NCBI RefSeq assembly: GCF_003072125.1
Contig: NZ_QCYH01000002.1
Location: 186,001 to 250,000, forward strand
Direction: 5' to 3'
Length of the DNA stretch: 64,000 nt
DNA from: Pelagivirga sediminicola
Lineage (GTDB): Bacteria > Pseudomonadota > Alphaproteobacteria > Rhodobacterales > Rhodobacteraceae
The position numbers were made by a program, and so were the translations under genes. Positions 25,951 through 35,318 of this stretch are shown piece after piece; the stretch's first letter is position 1, and the number at the start of each line of letters is the position of its first letter. The notes below the pieces were generated by a model that made no database searches, was not told the DNA's origin, and worked only from the letters and a program-made list of their open reading frames with translations.

Positions 25951-26179
25951 GGCCCGGCACAGGGTTTGCGCGGTATTCGCAGCAGCGGGGCGGTTATGGC
26001 TTGCTGGTCCGCTGCTTCTAATGGGTTGAATTCGCAGCGCAAATCCCGCGGCATCAGAATTCTGCGACACCGCCGATAGATGGCAGCGATTTTCAGAGCG
26101 ACGAACACGCCTGCCGGGCCGCTTGCAGGAGCGTCTCAGGCGGTGAGGCGTGGAAAAAGGATCGCAGGCGCAGGTCCCT

Positions 26180-26194
26180 TTAGGCTCACCCTAA
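26180..26194. promoter_or_regulatory. TTAGG-N5-CCTAA palindrome, copy 1
   Basis: TTAGGCTCACCCTAA has perfect 5-bp arms around CTCAC and fits the T-N11-A pattern of LysR sites. It lies 109 bp upstream of the flavin monooxygenase start. The sequence at 32611 differs at a single position, which argues for a shared regulator. Confidence 0.6.
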
Positions 26195-26303
26195 GCAATG
26201 ATGACGGAATTCGTAATTTTCCCATTTCCGTGCACCGGATAAGGAGGGTGCAAGGCTCCGCTGGTGGGCAGGTTTTCGGCAAACGAATGGGAGAAGCGCT
26301 GAC

Positions 26304-27581
26304 ATGACGGTTGAGCAGACAGACACGCTTGTTGTCGGTGGCGGGCAGGCGGGGATCGCGATGAGCGAGCATCTGGGCCGCGCGGGTATCCCGCACCTTG
26401 TGCTGGAGAAGAATCGCACGGCGGAGGCCTGGCGCACGGGGCGGTGGGATAATCTGGTCGCCAACGGCCCCGCGTGGCATGACCGCTTTCCGGGGATGGA
26501 GTTCGAGGATTGCGATCCTGATGAGTTCGTCACCAAGGATCGGTTCGCGCAATATCTGGTCGATTATGCCGCGATGATCGACGCGCCGATCCGCGAGGGG
26601 GTCGAGGTGATCGAGGCGCGCCGCCTCGAAGGCAAGGACGGTTTTCTGGTCAAGACCAGCCAGGGCGATATCGAGGCCCGCCGCATCGTCGCGGCAACCG
26701 GCGCGTTCCAGCATCCGGTGATCCCGCCCATCGTGCCGGAGGCGGCCGGTGTGCAGCAGCTTCACTCGTTCCACTACAAGCGGCCCGATCAGCTGCCCGA
26801 GGGCGCGGTCATGGTGGTCGGCCCCGGATCGTCCGGCGCGCAGATCGCCGACGAGCTGAACCGCGCGGGGCGCAAGGTGTTCCTGTCGGTCGGCCCCCAT
26901 GACCGCCCGCCGCGCCGCTACCGGGGCCGCGACAATGTCTGGTGGCTGGGGGTTCTGGGCCTGTGGGACATGACCGCGCCCGCGCCCGGCACCGAGCATG
27001 TGACCATCTCGGTCAGCGGCGCGCGCGGCGGGCAGACCATGGATTTCCGCAGGCTCGGCGGCGAGGGCGTGATCCTCACCGGGCGCACCAGCGGGTACGA
27101 GGACGGCGTTCTGCGCTTTGAGGACGATCTGCAGCGCAACATCGCCGCGGGGGATGCCAATTATCACGAGGTGCTGGACATGGCCGATGCCTATGTCGCC
27201 CGCACCGGGATCGACCTGCCCGAGGAGCCCGAGGCGCGGCAGGCCTATCCCGACCCGGACAGCCTGACCCATCCGATCCGCTCGATCGACCTGGCCGAGG
27301 AGGGCGTCACCTCGATCATCTGGGCCACCGGCTTCCGGCAGGATTTCAGCTGGCTCAGGATCGACGCGTTTGATGGCAAGGGCGCGCCGATCCACCAGCG
27401 CGGACTGTCGGCCGAGCCGGGGGTCTATTTTCTGGGTCTGCCTTGGCAATCGCGGCGCGGCTCGTCCTTCCTGTGGGGGGTGTGGCATGATGCAAAACAC
27501 ATCGCCGATCAGATCGAGATCCAGCGCGCCTATCGGCGCTATGACGGCAGCGCCGCCATCGTCCAGACCGCCGCAGAATAA
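26304..27581 (+). CDS. Flavin-containing monooxygenase
   Basis: A 425-residue FAD/NAD(P)H enzyme with two Rossmann motifs: VVGGGQAGIAMSEHLGRAGI near residue 10 and MVVGPGSSGAQIADELNRAG near 170. A late ATGFRQDFSWLRI block is the ATG motif linking FAD and active site. It resembles the CzcO/trimethylamine-type group of single-component flavoproteins that oxidise amines or sulfides. GGGAGAAGCGCTGAC precedes the ATG. It heads an operon with RidA, DUF1028 and an ALDH relic, so a role in oxidising an amine intermediate is plausible. Confidence 0.85.
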   Translation: MTVEQTDTLVVGGGQAGIAMSEHLGRAGIPHLVLEKNRTAEAWRTGRWDNLVANGPAWHDRFPGMEFEDCDPDEFVTKDRFAQYLVDYAAMIDAPIREGVEVIEARRLEGKDGFLVKTSQGDIEARRIVAATGAFQHPVIPPIVPEAAGVQQLHSFHYKRPDQLPEGAVMVVGPGSSGAQIADELNRAGRKVFLSVGPHDRPPRRYRGRDNVWWLGVLGLWDMTAPAPGTEHVTISVSGARGGQTMDFRRLGGEGVILTGRTSGYEDGVLRFEDDLQRNIAAGDANYHEVLDMADAYVARTGIDLPEEPEARQAYPDPDSLTHPIRSIDLAEEGVTSIIWATGFRQDFSWLRIDAFDGKGAPIHQRGLSAEPGVYFLGLPWQSRRGSSFLWGVWHDAKHIADQIEIQRAYRRYDGSAAIVQTAAE

Positions 27582-27596
27582 TCCGAGGATTACACC

Positions 27597-28025
27597 ATGA
27601 CCCACACCCGCATTCGCAAGTTCAACACGTCCCAGACCTATCCCGAGCAGAAGCTCGACAACGATCTGTGCCAGGCCGTGGTCACGCAAGGCGGCAAGAC
27701 CGTCTGGCTGCGCGGCCAGTGCCCGCAGAACCTGGACGATGCCAGGAACATCGACAGCCACGATCCGGTGGAGCAGACCCACAAGGTGATGCAGAACATC
27801 CGCCAGCTGATCGAAGAGGCGGGCGGCGAGATGGCGCATCTGGTAAAGGTGGTCGTCTACCTCACCGATGTGCGCCACCGCGAGGCGGTTTACCGGACGA
27901 TGGGCGAGTATATCAAGGGCGTGCATCCCGTCTCGACCGGCATCGTGGTGCAGGCTTTGGCGCGGCCCGAATGGCTGGTCGAGATCGACGGCACCGCGGT
28001 GATTCCAGAAGGATATGGCACATGA
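27597..28025 (+). CDS. RidA-family protein
   Basis: A 142-residue RidA/YjgF-like protein. The C-terminal motif reads GIVVQALARPEWLVEIDGTA, close to the family VxxLARPEWLVEIE, and VWLRGQCPQNLD covers the substrate-facing strand. The Arg that binds carboxylates is retained in the LARPE segment. RidA hydrolyses reactive enamines or imines; several relatives work directly after flavoenzymes. It follows the monooxygenase by 15 bp and overlaps the next gene by ATGA. Confidence 0.9.
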   Translation: MTHTRIRKFNTSQTYPEQKLDNDLCQAVVTQGGKTVWLRGQCPQNLDDARNIDSHDPVEQTHKVMQNIRQLIEEAGGEMAHLVKVVVYLTDVRHREAVYRTMGEYIKGVHPVSTGIVVQALARPEWLVEIDGTAVIPEGYGT

Positions 28026-28696
28026 CTTTTTCATTGGTCGCGCGCTGCGCGGAGACCGGCATGCTCGGTGTCGCCATCTCATCCTCGTCCCCCGCAGTGG
28101 CCGCGCGCTGCTCCTACACCCGCGCCGGTGTGGGCGCGGTCGCCTCGCAGAACGTGACGGATCCGACGCTGGGGCCGCTGACGCTGGACCTGATGGAGCG
28201 CGGGATGAGCGCCGAGGAGGCGATCGCGCAAATGTCCGCGCAGTCGCGCTTCATGGAATACCGGCAGGTTCTGGCCGTCGATGCGCAGGGCCGCACGGCG
28301 ATCCACTCGGGGCCGAATTCGCTGGGCATATGGACGCAGGCAGAGGCCGAGAACGTGGCCTCCGGCGGCAACCTTCTGGCCAATGACACCGTCTCGCAGG
28401 CCATCGTCGACGGCTATCTGTCCGCCGCCGGCCATATCGGCGACCGCCTGATCGCCGCCATGCGCGCGGGCCTTGCCGCGGGCGGCGAGGCGGGGCCGGT
28501 GCATTCGGCTGGCATGCAGATCGCGGGCAAGGTCAGCTGGCCCGTCGCCGATCTGCGCTGCGACTGGACCGAGGATTGCCCGATCGCGGCCATCGCCGCC
28601 GCATGGGAGGTCTACAAACCGCAGCTGGATGCCTACATCCAGCGCGCCCTCGATCCCCGCGAGGCGCCATCCTACGGTGTGCCCGGCGACGATTGA
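28022..28696 (+). CDS. DUF1028 domain protein (Ntn-hydrolase-like)
   Basis: A 224-residue DUF1028 protein beginning MTFSLVARCAETGMLGVAIS and containing VGAVASQNVTDPTLGPLTLD, typical of this family with an Ntn-hydrolase-like fold but no proven activity. Its ATG overlaps the RidA stop. DUF1028 genes are often found with RidA and amidase genes, so a role in amide or lactam hydrolysis in the same pathway is an inference. Confidence 0.87.
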   Translation: MTFSLVARCAETGMLGVAISSSSPAVAARCSYTRAGVGAVASQNVTDPTLGPLTLDLMERGMSAEEAIAQMSAQSRFMEYRQVLAVDAQGRTAIHSGPNSLGIWTQAEAENVASGGNLLANDTVSQAIVDGYLSAAGHIGDRLIAAMRAGLAAGGEAGPVHSAGMQIAGKVSWPVADLRCDWTEDCPIAAIAAAWEVYKPQLDAYIQRALDPREAPSYGVPGDD

Positions 28697-28711
28697 AGAA
28701 AGGGAGAATCC

Positions 28712-29700
28712 ACGCTCGATCATACGCATCAGGACTGGAAAACGCGCGCTGCCAATCTCGGCTGTTCGCAACAGGCCTTCATTGACGGCAAGTTCGTGGA
28801 TGCGGCGTCGGGCAGAACGTTCGACAGCATCAACCCGGCCACCGGCGCTGTTCTGACCGCCGTGGCCGAATGTGACGCCGAAGACGTGGACCGCGCCGTT
28901 GCCGCTGGTCGCCGCGCATTCGAGGCCGGGCATTGGTCGCGCATGGCGCCGGGGGATCGCAAGACCGTGCTGTTGAAGCTGGCCGATCTCATCCGCGCCA
29001 ACCTTGAGGAAATGGCCCTGCTCGACAGTCTCGATATGGGCAAGACGATCACCGACGCGTCCACCGTGGACGCGCCCGGATCGGCGCATTTCTTTCAATG
29101 GTATGCCGAAGCCATCGACAAGATTTATGACGAGGTCGCCCCGAACGCCCCGGCGATCTGGCGCTGGTGCGCCGCGTTCCGTTGGGCGTGGTCGGCGCGG
29201 TGACGCCCTGGAACTTCCCGCTGGACATGGCGACGTGGAAGGCGGCGGCGCTGGCGGCGGGCAATTCCGTCGTGCTGAAGCCCGCCGAGCAATCACCGCT
29301 CAGCGCGCTGCGTCTGGCCGAACTGGCGGCCGAGGCGGGTGTGCCGGTGGCGTGTTCAACGTGGTGCCGGGGTGCGGGCACATTGCGGGTAAGGCGCTGG
29401 GTCTGCACATGGATGTCGATTGGCTGGCCTTCACCGGCTCGACCGCCATCGGCAAGATGTTCATGCAGTATTCCGGTCAGTCGAACCTGAAACAGGTCTG
29501 GCCCGAAACCGGCGGCAAAAGCCCCAGTATCGTCTTTGCCGATTGCGAAAACCTCGATGGGGCCGCCGATATGGCCGCCTTCGGGATCTTCTTCAATCAG
29601 GGCGAGGTCTGCTCGGCCAACTCGCGGCTCTATGTGGAGCGCGCCATCAAGGACGACCTTGTCGCCAAGCTGAAGGATTGCAACGGCGGCGACTATCGCG
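28712..29700 (+). pseudogene. Aldehyde dehydrogenase, broken
   Basis: The frame in 28712-29160 encodes an ALDH N-terminus (FIDGKFVDAASGRTFDSINP). Another frame from 29167 encodes [20 protein letters not shown], and a third from about 29350 encodes [20 protein letters not shown] and retains both catalytic sites, the Glu of WPETGGKSP and the Cys of QGEVCSANSR. Resemblance stops near 29690, about 330 residues into a roughly 495-residue family. There are thus two frameshifts and a missing C-terminus. At the expected start, GGGAG is followed after 5 bp by ACG (28712), which looks like a mutated ATG. The sequence is closest to the gamma-glutamyl-aminobutyraldehyde/betaine type, so it probably oxidised an aldehyde from the upstream flavoenzyme. 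Confidence 0.85.
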
Positions 29701-29831
29701 ATTCGTCGGCGGCGGCGGAAATGCGCGGCATCAAGTCCCAGGGCGGCTGGGCCGTGATTTTTACCGGTCACCGCTATGCGCGCGAGATGGACGGAGCAGA
29801 CATCGGCGACCACGGCGATGTCCAGCTCCGG

Positions 29832-30773
29832 TCAGTCGCGCGGTGACGGCACGCCCAGCAGCTTGGAGGCGTGGCTTTCAATCCAGCTTTGCGCGTGGCT
29901 GACGAAGGCTTTGTGCAGCTGCGTGCGATCGGATCCCGCGCTGGTCAGGATGCCCAGCTTCATCGGGCGCTGCTTGCCGGTCAGCGGAACGAAGCGGATG
30001 GGCTTGCCGTCCGGGGCCAGATCGTTCTGCGGGCGCACGTTCATGATGGAATAGCCGAAACCATTGGCGACCAGCCCGCGCATCACCGCCATGTCGCGGG
30101 TGCGCTCGGAAATATTCGCGCGCAGGCCCTGTTCGGCGAAAAACGACAGGAAATACTCCGCGCTGTGCGGCAGATCCAGCAATACCATCGGATGGGGGGC
30201 CAGATCGGTGATCGAAATCGCCGGCAGATGGGCCAGCGGGTGGGCCTCGTGCAGCGCGACAAGGGGGGGCAATTCGAGGATCGGAAGGAATGTCAGATCG
30301 CGGGGCAGGTCCAGATCATAGGTCAGGGCAAGGTCTATCTTGGCCTGCCGCTGAAGGCTGAAAAGACCCGATTGATCGGCCTCGATCTGGGTGATGCGCA
30401 CGTCGGAATGCTGCTCGACAAAGCTGTGCCGCAATCCGGGCAAGACGATCTGGGCAAAGGTGCTCAGACAGCCGATGGCCAGCGGGCCGCGCACGCTGCC
30501 TGACAGGTCCCCGGCCAGATCGCGCAGAACGCCCGCCTGTTGCAGAACGTATCGCGCGTGGTCAAGCAGTCTGCGCCCGGCCGGGGTCGGGGTCAGCCCT
30601 TGCGCGTGGTGGCGGACAAACAGCTTGACGCCCAGCTCTTCCTCAAGCTGCGAGACACCCGCCGACACCGACGGCGACGAGACGTTCACCTGCTGCGATG
30701 CCCCCGCGATGCTGCCGGTTTCGCCGACCGCGACGAAATACTCCAATTGTCTGAGCGTGTAGCGTAGCGGCAT
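29832..30773 (-). CDS. LysR-family regulator
   Basis: A 313-residue LysR protein. The helix-turn-helix reads GSIAGASQQVNVSSPSVSAG and VSQLEEELGVKLFVRHHAQG. The effector domain LAIGCLSTFAQIVLPGLRHS follows. It lies 32 bp downstream of the HpaB-like gene on the same strand and ends against the ALDH relic. It may regulate the island through the TTAGG palindromes, as may the other LysR at 22320; which one does cannot be decided here. Confidence 0.9.
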   Translation of the reverse strand: MPLRYTLRQLEYFVAVGETGSIAGASQQVNVSSPSVSAGVSQLEEELGVKLFVRHHAQGLTPTPAGRRLLDHARYVLQQAGVLRDLAGDLSGSVRGPLAIGCLSTFAQIVLPGLRHSFVEQHSDVRITQIEADQSGLFSLQRQAKIDLALTYDLDLPRDLTFLPILELPPLVALHEAHPLAHLPAISITDLAPHPMVLLDLPHSAEYFLSFFAEQGLRANISERTRDMAVMRGLVANGFGYSIMNVRPQNDLAPDGKPIRFVPLTGKQRPMKLGILTSAGSDRTQLHKAFVSHAQSWIESHASKLLGVPSPRD

Positions 30774-30805
30774 TTCGAGTTTCGATCCGGCAAGGGTGCC
30801 GCCGG

Positions 30806-32365
30806 TCAGGTTTCGAAGTAATCATCGAGATTGACCAACGACCTCTTTACCCGTGGTAGTTTCGGATCGTGCCAGCCGCAAGCGCCCTGCGAGGGAATCC
30901 GCCCGTCACCGGCGGCCGCGGACGCCGAGGATTGCGCCTCCAGCCCCGCCGCATCGCGCACCATTGCCAACGGGCCGTCCCAGTCGAAATGACGATAGAC
31001 CGACGCAAGCTGCGCATAGGCCGGCGATTGTGCAAAGAGCTGAAGCCCCAGTCTGTGGCCCGCGTAATCAGAGCTGACAAGATCGCGCGCAAACGCCATC
31101 AGCTTGCGCCGCTCCTCGGCAGACCAGGTATCGCCCTGCGCGTAGTATTTCGCCAGCCAGGCTTCGGTTTCGGGCGCTTCGAACGCCGCCGCGCTCGGCG
31201 TCAGGGACACTTGCCCACCGCAAAGCTCGCGCGTGATGTTCACCATCTCGTGCAGGCAGGCAGTCGCATGAACGCGCCCCGCATGGAGCAGCGATTGGTT
31301 CGGCATCATCAGACCTGCCGGTGATTTTTCCCCCAGCGCAATCGCCGCCGTAAGATGCGCATGAAGCCCCTCGCGCCAGACCGCCAGCTTGGCCAGCTTG
31401 TCGCGCACGCCCTGCTGTCCCTCCAGCCCCGTGTGGCGCACATTCATCAGCGCCGCCCCGATCAGCATGTCGCCGAACCTCAGGATGCGGTGGACGAAGG
31501 CGAAGGCGGAATACCTGTGCAGCGTTGCGCGTATCAGGGTCGCGGCGCGCGGCTGGCGGTAGAACAGCACGTCTTCCCATGGGATCAGCACATCGTCGAA
31601 GACCACGAGCGCCTCGATCTCGTCGAACCTGTTGGACAGCGGATAGTCGCGTTCGGTGCCCGGCCGGGCAAAGCCCGAACGGCAGATGAATTTCAATCCC
31701 TTCGCGTTCAGATCGCAGACAAAGCCGACGGCGTATTCGGGCGCCAGCCTGTCGCCCCAGGCGGCGATGTTCGGCTTGGTATAGGCGCGGTCCGCATAGG
31801 CGGCGCCGGTCTCGAACTTGGCGCCGCGCACGATCACTCCGGCATCGGTTTCGCGCACGACGCGCAGCAGGATGTCAGGGTCCTGGTTCTGCGGGGGCCG
31901 CGACCGGTCGCCCTTGGAGTCGGTGTTGGCGGAGACGTTGAAAAGATCGTCCTCGATGGCCGCCCGAACGTGCCGGTCGATATTACCGCCGAACTGCGGG
32001 TCCAGATCGACAAGCGCATCGCGGCAATCATGCAGCGCCCAGAATTCGCCGACGGTCTCATCCCCCGTGCGCGCGGCAATGCCGCCGATGTCATCGAGGA
32101 TGCGATCGGTCGCGCGGCGCTTGGCCCACCAATCGGACTGCGAAAAGGGGAGGGCGGCGCTGACCGTATCGGTCTGGCCCTGGGCGGTTTTGGTCAGGAC
32201 ATCGCGGTGGGCGGGGTCAAGCTGCATGTCGTAGATATGGGCGCGTAGATCGATCAGGGGGGCAAAGGCGGGATGCGTTGCAATATCCGCAACCCGCGCG
32301 CCGTCGATGTAGATCTCGCGCTCGGCGCGCATTGCCTCGCGATAGTCTTTTGCTGTCCGGACCAT
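30806..32365 (-). CDS. 4-Hydroxyphenylacetate 3-hydroxylase-like (HpaB/PvcC) flavin monooxygenase
   Basis: A 519-residue protein with the HpaB N-terminal domain (MVRTAKDYREAMRAEREIYI, later ATHPAFAPLI) and the flavin-binding C-terminal domain (LSNRFDEIEALVVFDDVLIP, HRILRFGDMLIGAAL). The ATG at 32365 is chosen because AGGAGG lies 5 bp upstream. Such enzymes use reduced FAD supplied by a separate reductase to hydroxylate phenols or other substrates; no reductase gene is adjacent. It is divergent from the broken ABC gene across a 378-bp gap that holds the palindrome at 32611. Confidence 0.88.
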   Translation of the reverse strand: MVRTAKDYREAMRAEREIYIDGARVADIATHPAFAPLIDLRAHIYDMQLDPAHRDVLTKTAQGQTDTVSAALPFSQSDWWAKRRATDRILDDIGGIAARTGDETVGEFWALHDCRDALVDLDPQFGGNIDRHVRAAIEDDLFNVSANTDSKGDRSRPPQNQDPDILLRVVRETDAGVIVRGAKFETGAAYADRAYTKPNIAAWGDRLAPEYAVGFVCDLNAKGLKFICRSGFARPGTERDYPLSNRFDEIEALVVFDDVLIPWEDVLFYRQPRAATLIRATLHRYSAFAFVHRILRFGDMLIGAALMNVRHTGLEGQQGVRDKLAKLAVWREGLHAHLTAAIALGEKSPAGLMMPNQSLLHAGRVHATACLHEMVNITRELCGGQVSLTPSAAAFEAPETEAWLAKYYAQGDTWSAEERRKLMAFARDLVSSDYAGHRLGLQLFAQSPAYAQLASVYRHFDWDGPLAMVRDAAGLEAQSSASAAAGDGRIPSQGACGWHDPKLPRVKRSLVNLDDYFET

Positions 32366-32610
32366 GCCGACCTCCTGCTCATGGGCCTTTTCCCTGAACG
32401 ACCCTGCCACGTCTGCCGGGCCGGCCCAAAGTAGGCGTTTTGTCACCTGCGTTATGGATTTGCCTAATCCGGCGCGTCTGATCGGTCGCGTCGCCGCCCG
32501 GAGCCAGATCGATCTGCGTTCGGGGCAGCAGCGCCGGCCCCAGTGGAAGCAATATTTATTGTCTTATATCAATGGTCTGATCGCCCTTCGCATAGTTAAC
32601 CTCGGGTCGT

Positions 32611-32625
32611 TTAGGCGCACCCTAA
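32611..32625. promoter_or_regulatory. TTAGG-N5-CCTAA palindrome, copy 2
   Basis: TTAGGCGCACCCTAA is identical to the copy at 26180 except for one base in the spacer. It is 246 bp upstream of the HpaB-like start and 119 bp upstream of the broken ABC gene. The rest of the gap between these divergent genes contains no recognisable gene. Confidence 0.6.
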
Positions 32626-32743
32626 CCAGCACTACGCTCATTTACCTGCGCCATCGGTTTGACGTCTATTTGGCATCACACCGCTCGTATTCAGAGGGCA
32701 CTGCAAGGCCGGGGCGCGCCTCCAAATATGGGAAAGAAAATGA

Positions 32744-33658
32744 ATGACTCAGCAAACCGCTGTAGAAGTGATCGAGGTCTAGAAAAGCTTTGGCGCCTAC
32801 CAGGCGCTGAGCTCGGTCAATTTCGATATTCGCCAGAACGAGTTTTTCACCATGCTCGGACCGTCCGGCTGCGGCAAGACCACGTTGCTGCGGATGATGG
32901 CGGGTTTCGAGACCCCCGACACCGGACAACTGCTGCTGCATGGCAGCGACATCGTGGACATCCCGCCGCACAAACGGCGCGTGAACACCGTTTTTCAGAG
33001 CTACGCGCTGTTTCCCCATATGACGCTGGCCCAGAACGTGACTTTCGGCCTTGAAAACCTCGGCTGGGACAAGGCGCGGATCACCGCCCGCGTCGGCGAG
33101 ATGCTGGAGCGGGTGCATATGAACGCATTTGCCAACCGCAAGCCCGCGCAGCTTTCGGGCGGGCAGCGGCAGCGCATCGCGCTTGCCCGGGCGCTGGCGC
33201 CCGAGCCCGAAGTCCTGCTGCTGGACGAGCCGCTTTCGGCGCTGGATTTGAAGCTGCCGCAGGCCATGCGCGACGAGCTGCGCACGCTTCAGCGCGACAC
33301 CGGCATCACCTTTGTGTTCGTGACCCACGATCAGGAAGAGGCTCTCGACATGTCCGACCGCATCGCGGTCCTTGGCGGCGGCGAGATTCGGAAAATCGGC
33401 ACGCCATCCGAGATCTACGAGGAGCCGTCGAACCGGTTTGTCGCGGATTTCGTCGGCGAGACGAATTTCTTCGAGGTCGACGTGCTTGAATCGACGCCGA
33501 CAACCGCGACCGTCCGCACGCCGTTCGGTCAGTTCATCCGCGTGCCATCCGCGACGCATTTGTCGGCGGGCAAGGCGACGCTGTCGATCCGGCCGGAAAA
33601 GCTGAACCTGGGGGATCAGGTTCACGATCTGCGATGGCCGCATCACGTACGAGGCTGA
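32744..33658 (+). pseudogene. PotA-type ABC ATPase with in-frame amber stop
   Basis: From ATG 32744 the frame reads MTQQTAVEVIEV, then TAG at 32780, then [20 protein letters not shown] and the full ATPase core: [33 protein letters not shown] and VTHDQEEAL. The stop falls where family members have a sense codon just before the conserved KSFG. The C-terminus is also cut: after [11 protein letters not shown] only about 13 residues follow, so most of the TOBE domain is missing, and no permease gene follows. A shorter product from an internal ATG (32852) would lack the first strands. Both lesions argue for a decayed transporter gene. Confidence 0.85.
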
Positions 33659-33660
33659 TA

Positions 33661-34777
33661 ATGCAGAGCTTTGATTACATCATCATCGGGGCAGGGTCGG
33701 CCGGCTGCGTGCTGGCCAACCGCCTGTCGGCCCGGCCCGAAACCCGCGTTCTGGTGATCGAGGCGGGCGGCCGGCCACGCTTTGACTATGGCTATGTCGG
33801 CACGCCCCAGCCGGAGCTGAACAACCGGCGCATTCCCGTGAACCGCGGCAAGATGCTGGGCGGCTCGTCGTCGATGAACTCGATGCTTTATATCCGCGGC
33901 GCGCCGCAGGATTACGACGACTGGCGCGATCTGGGCTGCGCCGGATAGGGCTGGGATGATGTGCTGCCGGTGTTCAAGGATCTGGAGAAGAACACGATCG
34001 GGCAGGATCCTGCATTTCACGGCACGGATGGCCGCCCCAAGGATCCGAACCCCGTCTGCGACGCATTCATCGCGGCGGGAAACGCTGCAACTGCCGCATA
34101 ACAGCGATTTCAACGGCGCGTCGCAACTGGGGCTGGGCGTCTATGACGTGACGCAGAAAAACGGAATCCGGTTTTCGTCATACAACGCGTTTCTGGAACC
34201 CGTGCGGCAGCGCAAGAACCTGACGATCTGGACCGGCGCGGACCTGCGCCGGCTCCTTGTCGATCGGGGCCGCGTGACGGGTGTTGAAATGGTGCGCAAG
34301 GGCGAGACCCTTCAGGTGCAGTGCAGCGGCGAGGTTATCCTGAGCGCGGGCGCCATCGGCACGCCCATGGCGGTCATGCAGTCGGGCATCGGCCCGGCGA
34401 AGACCTTGCAACAGGCCGACATTGAGGTGTTCGTTGAGGGCATCAAGCTGGCGCGCCGGATTTTCGCGGCAGAACCTATGGCCGATCTGAAAGGCCGCGA
34501 GATCCTTCCCGGACCCGGCGTGCAAAGCGACGCGGACATTCTGGCATATCTGCGCGCCGAGGCGCTGACGGTCTATCACCCTGTCGGCACGGCCAAGATG
34601 GGCCACGACAGCCTGTCGGTCGTGGAGCCTGCCAGTCTGAAAGTGCGTGACATGCAAAACCTGCGGATTGCGGACGCCTCGATCATGCCGACCCTGCTCG
34701 GCGGCAACACCAATGCGCCTGCCATCATGATCGGTGAAAAATGCGCCCGCATGATCCTGGAGCCTCAATCAGCGTGA
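33661..34777 (+). pseudogene. GMC oxidoreductase (choline-dehydrogenase type), decayed
   Basis: MQSFDYIIIGAGSAGCVLAN is a perfect FAD-binding start, followed by GKMLGGSSSMNSMLYIRGAP. At 33946 a TAG replaces what is normally a Trp codon in the AGWGWDDVLPVF-like segment. A frameshift near 34085 separates DPNPVCDAFIAAG from LQLPHNSDFNGASQLGLGVY. Near 34430 about 200 residues are missing, including the GxGxNLxDH motif: the text jumps from the GIGP segment to EGIKLARRIFAAEPM. The C-terminal YHPVGTAKMG, with the active-site His, remains. It starts 3 bp after the broken ABC gene and shares its fate. Confidence 0.88.
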
Positions 34778-34964
34778 GCCGGTTGAGCGGACGTCCGATC
34801 ACGTCAACCCATGCTGTGTGAGAACCCGAATAGCATACGTTGCCTGCCGTGAATTGACATAGGGGCGCGCGGTTCTCCGCCTATCGGGAACCCTCGGCTG
34901 CGGAACTTCACCGGTGGTGAGCGGTTGAACATGCACAGATGACATCAACCAACAGGAGGCTATC

Positions 34965-35261
34965 ATGGACCATTCAAATCATACCCCGCTGCGTCCGCAG
35001 GATCTGCACGCGGCGGCCGTCGAAGGCGCCAATGTCTATGGCCCCGAGGACAACCACATCGGCGATGTTTCGCATTTCCACGGCACCGGAGACAGCGCGC
35101 AGGTGATCGTCGATGTCGGTGGTTTTCTCGGACTGGGCGCCAAGCCGGTGGCGCTGGACATCTCGCGCCTGAACTTCATGCGCGATGAGAATGGCAAGGT
35201 TCATGCAACAACCCCGATGACAAAGGACGAGTTGAAGAGCCTGCCGGAACACAAGCACTGA
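34965..35261 (+). CDS. PRC-barrel domain protein
   Basis: A 98-residue protein whose segment VYGPEDNHIGDVSHFHGTGD, followed by QVIVDVGGFLGLGAKPVALD, is the PRC-barrel core found in photosynthetic reaction centre H subunits, RimM and many small stress-linked proteins. AGGAGG lies 6 bp before the ATG. It stands alone, with a terminator downstream. A stress or envelope role is common for such proteins, but no specific function can be given. Confidence 0.88.
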   Translation: MDHSNHTPLRPQDLHAAAVEGANVYGPEDNHIGDVSHFHGTGDSAQVIVDVGGFLGLGAKPVALDISRLNFMRDENGKVHATTPMTKDELKSLPEHKH

Positions 35262-35286
35262 ACGTCAGTGATCTTGCAGGTTGGAT

Positions 35287-35318
35287 GGGACGGGCGCCGG
35301 AACGCGTTCGTCCCTTTT
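35287..35318 (+). terminator. Terminator after PRC-barrel gene
   Basis: GGGACG (35287-35292) pairs with CGTCCC (35309-35314), the intervening sequence contains a second short pairing (GAACGCGTTC), and TTTT follows directly. This fits a rho-independent terminator 26 bp after the stop codon. Confidence 0.65.

Noticed and set aside
32780..33948. Amber codon reassignment or suppression as an explanation for the two TAG codons
   Set aside because: Intact genes in the window show no in-frame TAG, and the same two genes also carry truncations, a frameshift and a deletion. Simple decay is sufficient.
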